From Alcaligenaceae bacterium (GTDB taxonomy: Bacteria > Pseudomonadota > Gammaproteobacteria > Burkholderiales > Burkholderiaceae_B): DNA of 64,000 nucleotides. Made by a program: the position numbers and the translations under genes. Where the stretch lies: the NCBI GenBank assembly GCA_013416395.1, contig JACCEP010000008.1:62001-126000 (forward strand), written 5' to 3'. The first letter of the stretch is position 1. Each line of letters begins with the position of its first letter. Positions 18,028 to 26,893 of the stretch are shown here, one piece after another. The notes beneath the pieces are model-generated. The model was not told where the DNA came from. It did not search any database and worked only from the letters and a program-made list of their open reading frames with translations.

Positions 18028-19217
18028 AAAAAGAAAGACACGACAATATTGTTGTATGCGGCACAAGTCTGGCGGGTCTGGCTACTGCGCTCGGGCTGAC
18101 CAAGGCAGGTTTTAGTGTGGCACTTTTGGGGCCACGCAGCGTGCCTTCAACGCCCGCGCCTGACGTTTACCATCCACGGGTATACGCTATTTCGGCCACC
18201 AGCCAGGCTTTTCTTGCCCGTCTGGGGGGCTGGAATCTTATGGATGCCCGACGCATCACGCCGGTGCAGGCCATGGAGGTTCATGGTGACGCCAGCGGGG
18301 TCGTTAATCTTGATGCCTGGCAGGGTGCCGAAACCGCACTCGCCTGGATCGTTGAGTCTGGCGAAATGGAGCGCGCCCTGCAGCAGGCCGTGCAGTTTTT
18401 CGGGATCACCTGGCACGCTGAAAAATTCGAACGCCTCGAGAGCGGGGTGGTACATACCGACAGTGGTCGTGTGTTGCGCCCTGACCTGCTTATAGGTGCT
18501 GATGGCGGGCAGTCGCCCGTACGCAAAGCAGCGAGCATTAGCCATCACTCACGGGCCTATGGCGATACCGGCGTTGTAACGCATCTGACCACTGAGCGCC
18601 GGCACCAGAACACGGCAGTACAGTGGTTTACGGGCGATTCCGTGCTGGCCCTGCTGCCCATGCCTGATACCACCGATGGTCATCAGGTATCCATGGTCTG
18701 GTCCATGCCTGAAGCCATGGCTCATGAATTGCTGGCTTTGTCTTCCGAGGGGCGCGCCTCCTGGCTTGAGTCCAGGCTGGCTGCCGCAACCGGTGGTCGT
18801 CTGGGCGCCTTGTCAGTCCGCAGTCCGGTATTTGGTTTTCCCTTGTTCATCGAGCACAGCAGTATGGTCGCGCCAGGTGTTGCTCTGGTCAGCGATGCTG
18901 CACACAGAGTCCATCCTCTTGCAGGCCAGGGGCTTAATCTTGGTCTTGGTGATATTGAGGCGCTTGTAGACATTTTGTCTGCCAAAGAATCATTTCGTGG
19001 CGCTGGTGATATACGCGTACTGAACCGTTACCGGCGCGCACGCGCAGAACCAATTCTAGCCATGCGTTTAGCAACTGATGGTCTGCATAAGCTTTTTGCA
19101 TCTCAGGCAGCACCGGTCGTACTGGCGCGCAACGTTGGCATGCAGTGCGCTGATCGCCTGCCCTTTGTCAAACGGTTGCTCATTAACGCCGCCGCCGGGG
19201 GCAAGCCTGGCGTATGA
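18024..19217 (+). CDS. UbiH/UbiF/Coq6-family FAD-dependent hydroxylase
   Basis: A 397-residue FAD monooxygenase of the ubiquinone-hydroxylase group, which hydroxylates the quinone ring using O2 and reducing power. GADGGQSPVR (the DG motif) and SDAAHRVHPLAGQGLNLGLGD (FAD ribityl site) are clear. The N-terminal dinucleotide loop reads VVCGTSLAGLATALGL rather than the common GGGxxG, so the first glycines are partly replaced. Which ring position it hydroxylates cannot be told. It is coupled to mltA and followed by dsbC. Confidence 0.88.
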   Translation: MKKERHDNIVVCGTSLAGLATALGLTKAGFSVALLGPRSVPSTPAPDVYHPRVYAISATSQAFLARLGGWNLMDARRITPVQAMEVHGDASGVVNLDAWQGAETALAWIVESGEMERALQQAVQFFGITWHAEKFERLESGVVHTDSGRVLRPDLLIGADGGQSPVRKAASISHHSRAYGDTGVVTHLTTERRHQNTAVQWFTGDSVLALLPMPDTTDGHQVSMVWSMPEAMAHELLALSSEGRASWLESRLAAATGGRLGALSVRSPVFGFPLFIEHSSMVAPGVALVSDAAHRVHPLAGQGLNLGLGDIEALVDILSAKESFRGAGDIRVLNRYRRARAEPILAMRLATDGLHKLFASQAAPVVLARNVGMQCADRLPFVKRLLINAAAGGKPGV

Positions 19218-19254
19218 TGATTGACGAAATTTAAGCATTGCAACAGGAGCACAT

Positions 19255-20109
19255 ATGCGTTTGCGTTTAGCGGGCTGGCTGGCTACAGCAGCACTGGTCA
19301 GTCTGCCGGTTTACGGTGTACATGCGTGGGCACAACAGGCCACAACGACCGAATCAACCGAAAAAGTCACGATCGAACAGCCCGAGCAGGGCGTCAAACC
19401 TCAACCGCAGCAAGATGCAGTCGGTGTGTCTGCGTCAACGGCGGGCAATAGTGGCAGTGCAGCAGCAGCCACCACGGCGGCTGTTCAGAAAGCATTTGAA
19501 AAGCGCTTTCCCGAAATTGATGTCGGCGGGGTGGCACCAACGCCATTTGCGGGCCTATACGAGGTTCAGGTTGGCTCAGACTTGCTGTACGTTAATGCTG
19601 ATGTCGATTACATATTGCAGGGGTCGCTCATTGACGCCAAGCGTCGCACTGACCTGACGGCCGAACGTATAGATGCGCTGTCGCGGGTTGATTTTGCCGA
19701 CCTGCCGCTCGATATCGCCATCAAGCAGGTCAAGGGTGACGGCTCACGTGTCATGGCTATTTTTGAAGACCCTAACTGCGGTTACTGCAAGCAGTTGCAC
19801 AAAACGCTGAATGACGTTGATAACGTTACGATCTATAGTTTTTTATTCCCCATTTTGTCACCTGATTCGACCACAAAGGCCCGAAATATCTGGTGTGCAA
19901 AAGATAAAACAGAGGTCTGGCGCGACTGGATGCTGCGTGGCAAAAAGCCGGCAGAGGCTGAGTGCGAGACACCGATCGAGCAGTCGCTGGCGTTGGGCAG
20001 AAAGCTCAATGTTCAGGGCACGCCGGCTATTTTCTTTGCCGATGGCAGCCGCATCAACGGAGCCTTGCCTCTAAACGCACTGAAGCAAAAACTCGACACG
20101 CTGAAATAG
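19255..20109 (+). CDS. dsbC: Thiol:disulfide interchange protein DsbC
   Basis: Periplasmic disulfide isomerase that repairs wrongly paired cysteines. A Sec signal peptide (about residues 1-25, ending VHAWA) is followed by an unusually long linker of about 50 residues rich in Thr, Gln, Ala and Ser. Then come the dimerisation domain (KRFPEIDVGGVAPTPFAGLYEVQ) and the thioredoxin domain with CGYC near residue 175 and the cis-proline loop GTPAIFF. A second, structural Cys pair is visible. AGGAG precedes the ATG. The linker makes the protein longer (284) than E. coli DsbC. Confidence 0.95.
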   Translation: MRLRLAGWLATAALVSLPVYGVHAWAQQATTTESTEKVTIEQPEQGVKPQPQQDAVGVSASTAGNSGSAAAATTAAVQKAFEKRFPEIDVGGVAPTPFAGLYEVQVGSDLLYVNADVDYILQGSLIDAKRRTDLTAERIDALSRVDFADLPLDIAIKQVKGDGSRVMAIFEDPNCGYCKQLHKTLNDVDNVTIYSFLFPILSPDSTTKARNIWCAKDKTEVWRDWMLRGKKPAEAECETPIEQSLALGRKLNVQGTPAIFFADGSRINGALPLNALKQKLDTLK

Positions 20110-20166
20110 TCTGGCTTGTCTTGCTGCCCGTTCATCATTATGGTGAGCAAGGCATGATATACCTGC

Positions 20167-20191
20167 ATGCGCCCACGCTTTGTGGGCGCAT
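20167..20191 (+). terminator. Hairpin downstream of dsbC (probable terminator)
   Basis: Perfect 10-bp stem ATGCGCCCAC / GTGGGCGCAT with a five-base loop, 57 bases after the dsbC stop, followed by only three T. Strong stem, weak U-tract. Confidence 0.5.
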
Positions 20192-20281
20192 TTGCGGTGT
20201 TTCGGCGCTTGGCATCAGGGCCATGTGTGGCTTGGGGTTATGCTTATAGGGTCACGGGCAGTCTGTTTAAAGGGAGCCGGT

Positions 20282-20449
20282 ATGTCCGATCGCGATGTCT
20301 TGCACGATAATCATCAGCCTAGGCCACGCGTGTGGCATCTGTTTCTGGGTTTGGTGCTTATTGTTGTGCTGGCCGTCGCCTTGGCGAGTTACTTTACCCC
20401 TGTAATCGCCATAGACTGGACCAGTCTGGTCACTATGTGCGGGTTTTGA
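20282..20449 (+). CDS. Small single-span membrane protein (55 aa)
   Basis: No family recognised. An ATG at 20282 with a good AGGGAG ribosome site opens a 55-residue frame: a polar, His/Arg-containing N-terminus (MSDRDVLHDNHQPRPRVW), one hydrophobic segment (about residues 19-38), and a short C-terminal tail ending TMCGF. The inner-membrane topology would be N-in by the positive-inside rule. It stands alone between dsbC and the GhrA-like gene. The longer frame from 20180 has no ribosome site and crosses the terminator hairpin. Confidence 0.6.
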   Translation: MSDRDVLHDNHQPRPRVWHLFLGLVLIVVLAVALASYFTPVIAIDWTSLVTMCGF

Positions 20450-20532
20450 CGCTGCAGGTCTGATAGCAGCAGGTTGAGCGGCCCGGTGATCATGGCTCGC
20501 CGGGCATGGGCAAATTGGCTATCATGGCCGTT

Positions 20533-21465
20533 ATGAAAGCTATCTTTGCCGCCAGCTCTGGCCTTAATTCCGACGACTGGGTCGCCCCACTGCAAAACGC
20601 CTTGCCGGAGGTCGATTTTTACACCTGGGTGCCTGAAGGCCCCGCCATTGGCGCCGAAATCGCTGTCGTCTGGCAGCCGCCCGCCGATATTTTTCAGCGT
20701 GAACCTGGCCTGAGGGCTGTGTTTAACCTGGGCGCGGGTGTTGACGCCTTGCTGCGCCTGCCGGGTCTTAGCAAAAATGTCGCCATTGTTCGTCTTGAAG
20801 ACGGTGGCATGGCTGTGCAGATGGCCGAGTACGCCATTTATGCACTCACCAGGGCCTCACGTCAGTTTGATGTGTATCAGCGCCTGCAATCACAAGAACA
20901 ATGGCAGCCCCAGCCAGACATTCGTCGCGCCGACTGGTCTGTAGGGGTCATGGGCATGGGGGTTATGGGTAAAAGAGTGGCCCAGGCCATCGCAACACTG
21001 GGTTACCCGGTGGCTGGGTGGGCCCGCAGCGGCAAGCAGGTACCGGGTATCGACAATTATGCAGGTAGAAGCCAGTTTGAGGCTTTTCTGAAACGTACTC
21101 GTGTGCTGGTCAATACGCTACCGCTAACGCCCGAAACCACAGGCATTCTCAATCGCCAAACTCTGGGGCTGCTGCAGCCGGGGGCGCATTTGATCAACAT
21201 GGCCCGCGGCGAACACCTGGTCGAAGAAGACCTGCTCGCGCTGCTCGACAGCGGTCATATGCACGGTGCAACGCTCGATGTGTTTCAGCAAGAGCCTTTG
21301 CCGGCAGGGCATGCTTTCTGGCAACACCCCAATATTACGGTTACGCCCCATATTGCAGGTGCGACACTGCTCGAAGAAGCGGTGTTGCAGGTTTCAGAGA
21401 AAGTCCGCCAGTTTCTGCGCGGCGAATCGGTGACGGGGCTGGTGTTGCGCGAACGAGGCTATTAG
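20533..21465 (+). CDS. ghrA: Glyoxylate/hydroxypyruvate reductase A (D-2-hydroxyacid dehydrogenase)
   Basis: NAD(P)H-dependent reductase of 2-keto acids such as glyoxylate and hydroxypyruvate. About 310 residues show the Rossmann loop GMGVMGKRVA, the substrate/NADP segment NTLPLTPETTG, the catalytic Arg in INMARGEHLVEEDLL, the Glu in DVFQQEPLP and the His in TPHIAG. The start is uncertain (ATGs at 20506, 20524 and 20533, none with a good ribosome site); 20533 aligns best with the family's N-terminus. Reducing glyoxylate would complement gph, which yields glycolate. Confidence 0.85.
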   Translation: MKAIFAASSGLNSDDWVAPLQNALPEVDFYTWVPEGPAIGAEIAVVWQPPADIFQREPGLRAVFNLGAGVDALLRLPGLSKNVAIVRLEDGGMAVQMAEYAIYALTRASRQFDVYQRLQSQEQWQPQPDIRRADWSVGVMGMGVMGKRVAQAIATLGYPVAGWARSGKQVPGIDNYAGRSQFEAFLKRTRVLVNTLPLTPETTGILNRQTLGLLQPGAHLINMARGEHLVEEDLLALLDSGHMHGATLDVFQQEPLPAGHAFWQHPNITVTPHIAGATLLEEAVLQVSEKVRQFLRGESVTGLVLRERGY

Positions 21466-21476
21466 CTGCTCTGCCG

Positions 21477-21869
21477 TTATCGGCGGTGGTGGTGGCCACG
21501 GTGGCCGTGATGCCTGTTGCGCGAGTACTTTGCTTTCTTGTAATGGCCACGGTTCCAGTTTTTGCCGCGGTGATCCCAGCCGTGTTTCTTGTAGTGCTTG
21601 TGCCCACGAGAATTTTTGTAATGCTTGTGCCCGTGCGAATGGCTATGGCTGTTTACGGTTAGCACATTACCTAGTACGCCACCGGCTGCGGCACCGCCCA
21701 ATATGAGCATGGGGTCGCCCTCTGACATGACGGCACCTGCTGCGGCGCCCAGGCCGGCCCCAAGCAATGTATTGGTGGTTTTGCGGTCAGAGGCGTGGGC
21801 GCCGCTGGCCATTGCAATAGCAATAGCGCCAACACAGGCGAATCGGGCAAACGTATGCATGAGCTTCAT
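21477..21869 (-). CDS. Exported glycine-zipper protein with His-rich C-terminal tail
   Basis: A 130-residue protein of unknown function. A signal peptide (residues 1-26, ending AHAS) is followed by a glycine/alanine-rich hydrophobic segment with glycine-zipper spacing (LLGAGLGAAAGAV and LILGGAAAGGVLG). A strongly basic tail of about 55 residues carries many His, Lys and Arg, including two GHKHYK repeats and a HGHRGHHHRR end. AGGAG before the ATG supports the start. The tail could bind metal ions, nucleic acid or anionic surfaces; none is proven. Convergent with ghrA, 11 bases apart. Confidence 0.75.
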   Translation of the reverse strand: MKLMHTFARFACVGAIAIAMASGAHASDRKTTNTLLGAGLGAAAGAVMSEGDPMLILGGAAAGGVLGNVLTVNSHSHSHGHKHYKNSRGHKHYKKHGWDHRGKNWNRGHYKKAKYSRNRHHGHRGHHHRR

Positions 21870-22221
21870 GGCACTGCTCCTGAAAGTATCGAAAATTACA
21901 AGTTGGGCCCAGCGTATCGTCGATAACCTAGGGGGGCAAGCCGATCAGGCTGTTCTGAAGCCACTTGAAATAATTGCGGCCAATAGTGCTACGGTTGTTA
22001 CGAGTTTGTTGCCAAAGTGAAGCAATACCCTACGTATTGCGAAGGCGAAGGCGGGAGTTGAGACCGAAATCGACACCGAATTTCAATCGGCACCAACACT
22101 GGCATTGAAATCGAAAATGACGCCAAGGTGGTGGGCGCGTAGATGCACATGGCATGTGCAGCAACGGCTGAAATGGGCCGATACGCTGCGTCGGCCATGT
22201 CAGCGTTAACGTCAGCCCGGA
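21870..22221. other. 352-bp interval without a recognised gene
   Basis: Separates the His-rich protein start from the hydrolase stop. I see only short shadow frames, and no convincing hairpin, repeat or RNA gene. The promoter of the His-rich protein should lie at its left end. Confidence 0.5.
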
Positions 22222-23166
22222 TCAGTGGGGGTAATTTCTGGCCAGCCTTACTACGGTCACGCCCGCGCGCAATTGGCGCAATGAGGGCATGATAAGCGTG
22301 CACTGATCATAAGGCGTGACGATAGGCTTGCCATCTGCGTAGCCGATCAGGTCGCCGGCCTTGGGCAGGGTGTCTAGCCCTTGCCAGTTTTGCGCGAAAC
22401 TGACGTTCATGGATGGTGCCACAACGGCTTGGGTTACTTCGAGCACACGCTGCGAGTCAGGCTGCTGCAGCAACCACTGGGCGGGGGTTTGGTCTGCATC
22501 GGCCAGCCCTGATTCACGCAGCATGCGTGCCACCATATCGAGCGCGACCCTATGTGATGCTGGGTCACCATGAAAGCCGCACTCCAGCAACAAGGCGCAG
22601 GCCTCTTCCCGAGACACATCGCCAAATTGTTCAAAGTCACGCAGACGGGTGCCGTCTTTATGGCCTGCGTCAATAATGACATGCCTGGGGGTTTTAAGCC
22701 TTTGGGCAAGCGCGATGTTGCGCGGCAGCGTGCCAGTCATTAACAATGGTTTGCAAGGCTCATGCATAGAATGCAGATCAAGCAGCCAGTCAGCCTGTTG
22801 CACCCATGGCAATAACGCCAGGGCGCGCTTGCGTTCTCGGGTGGTAGGGGCCGAGAGCTTTTCAGCTGTCCATACGCGGTTGAGGTCTTCATCGACATAA
22901 CGGCTGGCGTCATGATGCTGCAGGTTAAATGCATCGTAGCCGTCAAGATTGCAAAACGCCAGAATAAGCCTGCCTCGCCGTGGGCGAAAACCTGTAGCCA
23001 GCAGGTCTTTTAACGCCCAGGCGCCACAGAGCTCATTGCCATGGATCAGGGCCGATATCATGAGGGTGCGACCGGGAACGCCAGAGTCAAAAAGCCATAC
23101 TCCAGGCGTGCCTGTATTGCCTGTGCGTTCGTTGTCGAGCTGAGGGTAAGCAAGCGTGAAGTCCAT
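22222..23166 (-). CDS. Succinylglutamate desuccinylase/aspartoacylase-family metal hydrolase
   Basis: A 314-residue zinc carboxypeptidase-like amidohydrolase (AstE/AspA, PF04952). Zinc ligands are visible as HGNE (SALIHGNELCG, His and Glu) and a downstream His in LLDLHSMHE. Family members remove acyl groups from N-acyl amino acids or similar amides. The ATG at 23166 follows GCAGGAG; the frame upstream to 23214 overlaps the intergenic region and is not used. It lies 50 bases after the TTT receptor gene on the same strand, suggesting that the receptor captures this enzyme's substrate or product. Confidence 0.85.
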   Translation of the reverse strand: MDFTLAYPQLDNERTGNTGTPGVWLFDSGVPGRTLMISALIHGNELCGAWALKDLLATGFRPRRGRLILAFCNLDGYDAFNLQHHDASRYVDEDLNRVWTAEKLSAPTTRERKRALALLPWVQQADWLLDLHSMHEPCKPLLMTGTLPRNIALAQRLKTPRHVIIDAGHKDGTRLRDFEQFGDVSREEACALLLECGFHGDPASHRVALDMVARMLRESGLADADQTPAQWLLQQPDSQRVLEVTQAVVAPSMNVSFAQNWQGLDTLPKAGDLIGYADGKPIVTPYDQCTLIMPSLRQLRAGVTVVRLARNYPH

Positions 23167-23216
23167 GGCGGGAGGCTCCTGCGGCCCCGTATTCAGGGGC
23201 CGGTTGCGTGGCAAGG

Positions 23217-24203
23217 TTATTCGGGCTGTATGTTAGCCAGTTTAACCAGACGCGCATATTTTTCTACTTCGCCGCGTTGAAAGGCGACTGGATCAAGGCC
23301 TGGTTTATAGAGCGTTGCGCCACTTGCAGACAGCCTGTCGCGCAACGTGGTCGACTGCAGGCTTTCATTGAGCGCGCTGCGCAGTGTCGACGTAACGTGC
23401 TCAGGCAGTTCGGCCGGCCCGTAGAGCGCAAACCATACGTTGATGTCAACCTTCTCGAATCCGGCTGTTTCAGCCAGAGCCGGGATGTCAGGCGCGGCTT
23501 GTGAACGCTGTTTTTCGGTGATGCCTAGCGGCACGATAGAACCAGCCTTGACTTGCGGCAAACCCGAAGAAAGCACCAGGTACGCCAGATCAAGCTGCCC
23601 ACTCATCAGGTCGGAAACCAGCGGTGCGACACCACGGTAGGGCACATGCAGCGTCGACGTGCCGGTTGCTTCGTTGACCATTTCGCCAGAAAGGTGCAGT
23701 GCCGTGCCAACGCCAGAGGAGCCGAAGCTGTAGTGGTTGGGTGCCGAAGCCTTCAGTTTTTTCAGGTAGTCGGCGGCAGATTTGATGCCAGACTCTTTGG
23801 AGGCTGCCAGAAGCATGGGTTGCGATGCAATCATGCCGATGGGGGTAAAGTCTTTCTGGCCGTCGTATCGTACTGCCTTGTTGATCATGCTGGCGATAAC
23901 CATTTCATTGGTCGAGCCCAGCAACAGGGTATACCCGTCGGCGTTGCTGCGCGCGACACGCTGCGCAGCTATGGTGCCACCAGCGCCGCCGGCGTTTTCG
24001 ACAATAACGCTCTTGCCCAGCCGTGATGACAGCTCTTCACCCAGTATGCGGGCCGTAAGATCGACACTGCCTCCGGCCGGGTAGCCGACGACAATGGTGA
24101 TGGGTCTGGACGGGTACGTGTCGGCATGTGCTGCAGCCCCCATTAATGCGCTAATAGAGAAAAACGCGGCAAGTACGCCGCGCATTGGTTTGGCCATAGA
24201 CAT
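23217..24203 (-). CDS. TTT (Bug-family) periplasmic solute receptor 1
   Basis: A 328-residue tripartite tricarboxylate transporter receptor (PF03401). It has a Sec signal peptide ending AAAHA, then the family motif YPSRPITIVVGYPAGGSVDLTAR, conserved ENAGGAGGTIAAQRV and SNADGYTLLLGS, and the C-terminal domain. Such receptors bind carboxylates or amides through water-mediated contacts and deliver them to TctAB-type permeases; none is encoded nearby, so it is an orphan. GGGGAG before the ATG fixes the start. It precedes the AstE/AspA-like hydrolase. Confidence 0.94.
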   Translation of the reverse strand: MSMAKPMRGVLAAFFSISALMGAAAHADTYPSRPITIVVGYPAGGSVDLTARILGEELSSRLGKSVIVENAGGAGGTIAAQRVARSNADGYTLLLGSTNEMVIASMINKAVRYDGQKDFTPIGMIASQPMLLAASKESGIKSAADYLKKLKASAPNHYSFGSSGVGTALHLSGEMVNEATGTSTLHVPYRGVAPLVSDLMSGQLDLAYLVLSSGLPQVKAGSIVPLGITEKQRSQAAPDIPALAETAGFEKVDINVWFALYGPAELPEHVTSTLRSALNESLQSTTLRDRLSASGATLYKPGLDPVAFQRGEVEKYARLVKLANIQPE

Positions 24204-24260
24204 ATGTCTATCTCCCCTTCAAGTAGTGTTGGTGTGGTGTGAATAAGCCCTTCGCCTGGT

Positions 24261-24284
24261 TGGCTTGCCGTATGAAGGCAAGCC
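24261..24284. promoter_or_regulatory. Inverted repeat upstream of TTT receptor 1
   Basis: GGCTTGCC and GGCAAGCC (8-bp perfect arms, 7-base spacer) sit about 60-80 bases upstream of the receptor start, downstream of the lysR stop. It could be an operator for the adjacent LysR protein or a transcription-ending hairpin of lysR; no U-run supports the latter. Confidence 0.4.
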
Positions 24285-24426
24285 GTTTGCCAAAGGACGG
24301 GTCGGGCTATTCTGGGGTGCCTTCAGGCGGAAGATGTGCGGTTTTGGCACATGATGGTGCTGGTTGAATGCGTGCCATACGCCGTGCGCGTGCCGTGTGC
24401 CGTGGGTCGCGTGCGCCGAGCCCCGA

Positions 24427-25341
24427 TTATCGGGACTGCTGTGTAAACGACCATACCGCTTCGGCCAGATCAGACATTTGACCGCGCAGGCGATACAGGC
24501 GCACCTCGAAGGCAATCTCATCGCCGCGTCCGCCCAACTGTGTCAGTACGCCACGGCGACACTCGCCGGTAACCATGGACAGGGGTAGCCAGGCGATACC
24601 CAGGCCCTTGAGCACCGAACCCATGGCTGTGTCGGGTGAGTCGCAGCTTAAGGTGGTTACCAGTGGATAGGGGCAGCTCTGGAGCCGATCACCCAGAATG
24701 CGCGCCATGGCCAGACCGCATGCATAAGTGATGAGCGGCAGTGAAGTGCCGGCGCGATCAGACAGGGCGTAGCGGGGTGTGCCATCGGGCCGTGTATGGC
24801 ATACCGGCACAAGCTTGTCGATGGCCAGCGTCATATGGGTAAACTGGTCGGATAACAGCTCAGTAGAAAGCGCCGGGTGCTCGTAGCAGCACAACAGGTC
24901 AATCTTGCCCTGAGCCAGCAGTCTGGCCATGTCGGCCATCATGCCGGTGGTCACATCAATTTGCGTGCCGGGTTTTAGAACGGGCTTGCGTCCTTTGTAC
25001 AAGCGAGCAATCCAGTCTGCCACCAACGTGCGCGCAAGGCTGCGCCCAGTTGCAATACGAAGGCGGCCGTGGCCCCCCGGCTCTGCATTGCGGGCTTGAT
25101 AGCGCACGCGGTTCAGTTGTTCGACGATCTGACAGGCGGTTCTGTAGACGGTTTCACCTTGTTCGGTGAGCGTCGCAGGCAGCGTTGAGCGGTTTACCAG
25201 TGGTGCGCCAATCCAGCTCTCAAGTGCTTTGATACGGCGTCCGAACGCCGGGTGGGTGACATGGCGCTGCTCGGCGGCGCGCACAAAGCTGCCGGCGCGG
25301 GCCAGCGCGATAAAATCTTCAAGCAGTTTCAGTTGAGGCAT
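24427..25341 (-). CDS. LysR-family transcriptional regulator
   Basis: A 304-residue LysR-type regulator with an N-terminal winged helix (residues 1-60: LKLLEDFIALARAGSFVRAAEQRHVTHPAFGRRIKALE) and a periplasmic-binding-like effector domain (from about residue 90). It lies upstream of, and on the same strand as, the TTT receptor and hydrolase genes, so it probably controls them. It is back to back with yjbQ. The effector is unknown. Confidence 0.9.
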   Translation of the reverse strand: MPQLKLLEDFIALARAGSFVRAAEQRHVTHPAFGRRIKALESWIGAPLVNRSTLPATLTEQGETVYRTACQIVEQLNRVRYQARNAEPGGHGRLRIATGRSLARTLVADWIARLYKGRKPVLKPGTQIDVTTGMMADMARLLAQGKIDLLCCYEHPALSTELLSDQFTHMTLAIDKLVPVCHTRPDGTPRYALSDRAGTSLPLITYACGLAMARILGDRLQSCPYPLVTTLSCDSPDTAMGSVLKGLGIAWLPLSMVTGECRRGVLTQLGGRGDEIAFEVRLYRLRGQMSDLAEAVWSFTQQSR

Positions 25342-25418
25342 GATGTGGCGGGTTCTTGGAGCGCATGGCGGTATATTGGTGTCTTATGGGGTCAATAACT
25401 AAGCCGGACGCAAACATA

Positions 25419-25850
25419 ATGTGGTTTCAAAAAGAGCTGACACTGGTCGCAAGGCCACGCGGTTTCCATTTGGTTACTCAAGAACTTGTCGGGCAGTTGC
25501 CTGAGCTGGCGTCCGTCAACGTGGGCCTGATGCATGTGTTCATACAACACACATCGGCATCATTAACGATTAACGAGAATGCCGATCCAACTGTCAGGGA
25601 CGACTTCGAGCGCTATTTCAATCGAGCAGTGCCAGAGAACCAGCCGTATTACGAACACACGTATGAAGGCAGTGATGACCTTCCGGCGCATATAAAAAGT
25701 AGTTTGCTCGGAGCCAGTGTAAGTGTGCCGGTCTGGCGCGGGCGATTGCGCCTGGGCACATGGCAGGGCGTTTATCTTTGCGAGCACCGCAATCATGGTG
25801 GGCCCAGAACTGTCGTGGTAACACTGCAAGGCGAACGTCAGCAGGCGTAA
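25419..25850 (+). CDS. yjbQ: YjbQ/UPF0047 family (secondary thiamine-phosphate synthase-type) protein
   Basis: A 143-residue protein with the UPF0047 signature: [43 protein letters not shown] and [17 protein letters not shown]. The conserved His, Glu and Asp residues of the family's metal/active site are present. E. coli YjbQ has weak thiamine-phosphate synthase activity in vivo; the physiological function is unsettled. The ATG at 25419 gives the normal length; the 21-codon upstream extension overlaps the lysR promoter region and is not used. Confidence 0.9.
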   Translation: MWFQKELTLVARPRGFHLVTQELVGQLPELASVNVGLMHVFIQHTSASLTINENADPTVRDDFERYFNRAVPENQPYYEHTYEGSDDLPAHIKSSLLGASVSVPVWRGRLRLGTWQGVYLCEHRNHGGPRTVVVTLQGERQQA

Positions 25851-26084
25851 GCATGCGCCTGCGCATACGTTGTGTTATGCAGGTTGGACGAGACGGTCAA
25901 CGGCTCGGGCCACGATCGCCGCCTGATTGCGGTGCTTAAGCCTGAGCTGACAAGTCATCATTTTTGTGCAGATCAGCAAAAAGTATTGCCGCTACATGCT
26001 AGTCATCGTGCCAGTCGCCTTGGTAAGATTGCTGCAGTATCGCCGGGTTTTTTCGCTGTTGCTACTAACTAACAAGGAACCGAA

Positions 26085-26663
26085 ATGAGCAAGAAAATAT
26101 TGATGCTTGTAGGAGACTACGCAGAAGATTACGAAACCATGGTGCCGTACCAAACACTGCTAACTGTCGGCCATACTGTGCACGCGGTGTGCCCCAATAA
26201 GAAAGCGGGCGATACGGTGGCCACAGCTATCCATGACTTTGAAGGCGCACAAACCTACAGCGAGAAGCCCGGCCACCGGTTTGCGCTGAATTATGACTTT
26301 GACAAGGTAGACCCGGCTGAGTACGACGCGCTGCTTATCCCCGGCGGTCGTGCCCCTGAATACCTGCGCATGGACGACACTGTGCTCGACATCGTGCGCC
26401 ATTTTGATGCAACCAAAAAGCCTATTGCCTCTGTGTGCCATGGCGCCCAGTTGCTGGCGGCTGCGGGTGTTCTTAAAGGGCGTACCTGCTCAGCTTACCC
26501 GGCCTGCGCCGCAGAGGTGCAGCTAGCAGGCGGTACCTATGCCGACATAGCCATAGACCAGGCGCATACCGATGGCAATCTGGTCAGCGCACCGGCCTGG
26601 CCGGCGCACCCCGCCTGGATGGCCCAGTTTCTTAAGGTGCTGGGAACAAAAATAGAGACTTGA
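26085..26663 (+). CDS. DJ-1/PfpI superfamily protein
   Basis: A 192-residue cytosolic protein of the PfpI class. The nucleophile elbow [14 protein letters not shown] contains the reactive cysteine (near residue 115), and the partner glutamate is in [12 protein letters not shown]. Members act as glyoxalases, deglycases or, less certainly, proteases. An AAGGAA ribosome site precedes the ATG. It stands alone: the flanking 234-bp and 230-bp intervals hold no genes. Confidence 0.88.
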   Translation: MSKKILMLVGDYAEDYETMVPYQTLLTVGHTVHAVCPNKKAGDTVATAIHDFEGAQTYSEKPGHRFALNYDFDKVDPAEYDALLIPGGRAPEYLRMDDTVLDIVRHFDATKKPIASVCHGAQLLAAAGVLKGRTCSAYPACAAEVQLAGGTYADIAIDQAHTDGNLVSAPAWPAHPAWMAQFLKVLGTKIET

Positions 26664-26833
26664 ACTTGTTGGAAAGGCTGGCTGGTTATCACACCTGTCC
26701 TGCTCGCTCAAACTGCATGGATAATTCGTAAGCGTCCGCCCAGCCCGTTAAAGCGGCCTTGAGCGGGTGCTTATGATGACTCAGTTTCCGAAGAAGCCGG
26801 AAACAAAAGCAGAAACCTGAGCCTGCCTTGAGC

Positions 26834-26887
26834 GCTGACCTGAAGTGTAGCCTTATGCAACTTGGAGTCAGGTCAGCCGTTTCGAAG
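26834..26887. repeat. Inverted repeat between convergent genes
   Basis: GCTGACCTGA (26834-26843) and TCAGGTCAGC (26878-26887), perfect 10-bp arms with a 34-base loop, lie between the DJ-1 gene and the stop of TTT receptor 2. Possibly a bidirectional transcription stop; no U-run. Confidence 0.4.
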
Positions 26888-26893
26888 TTTTGC

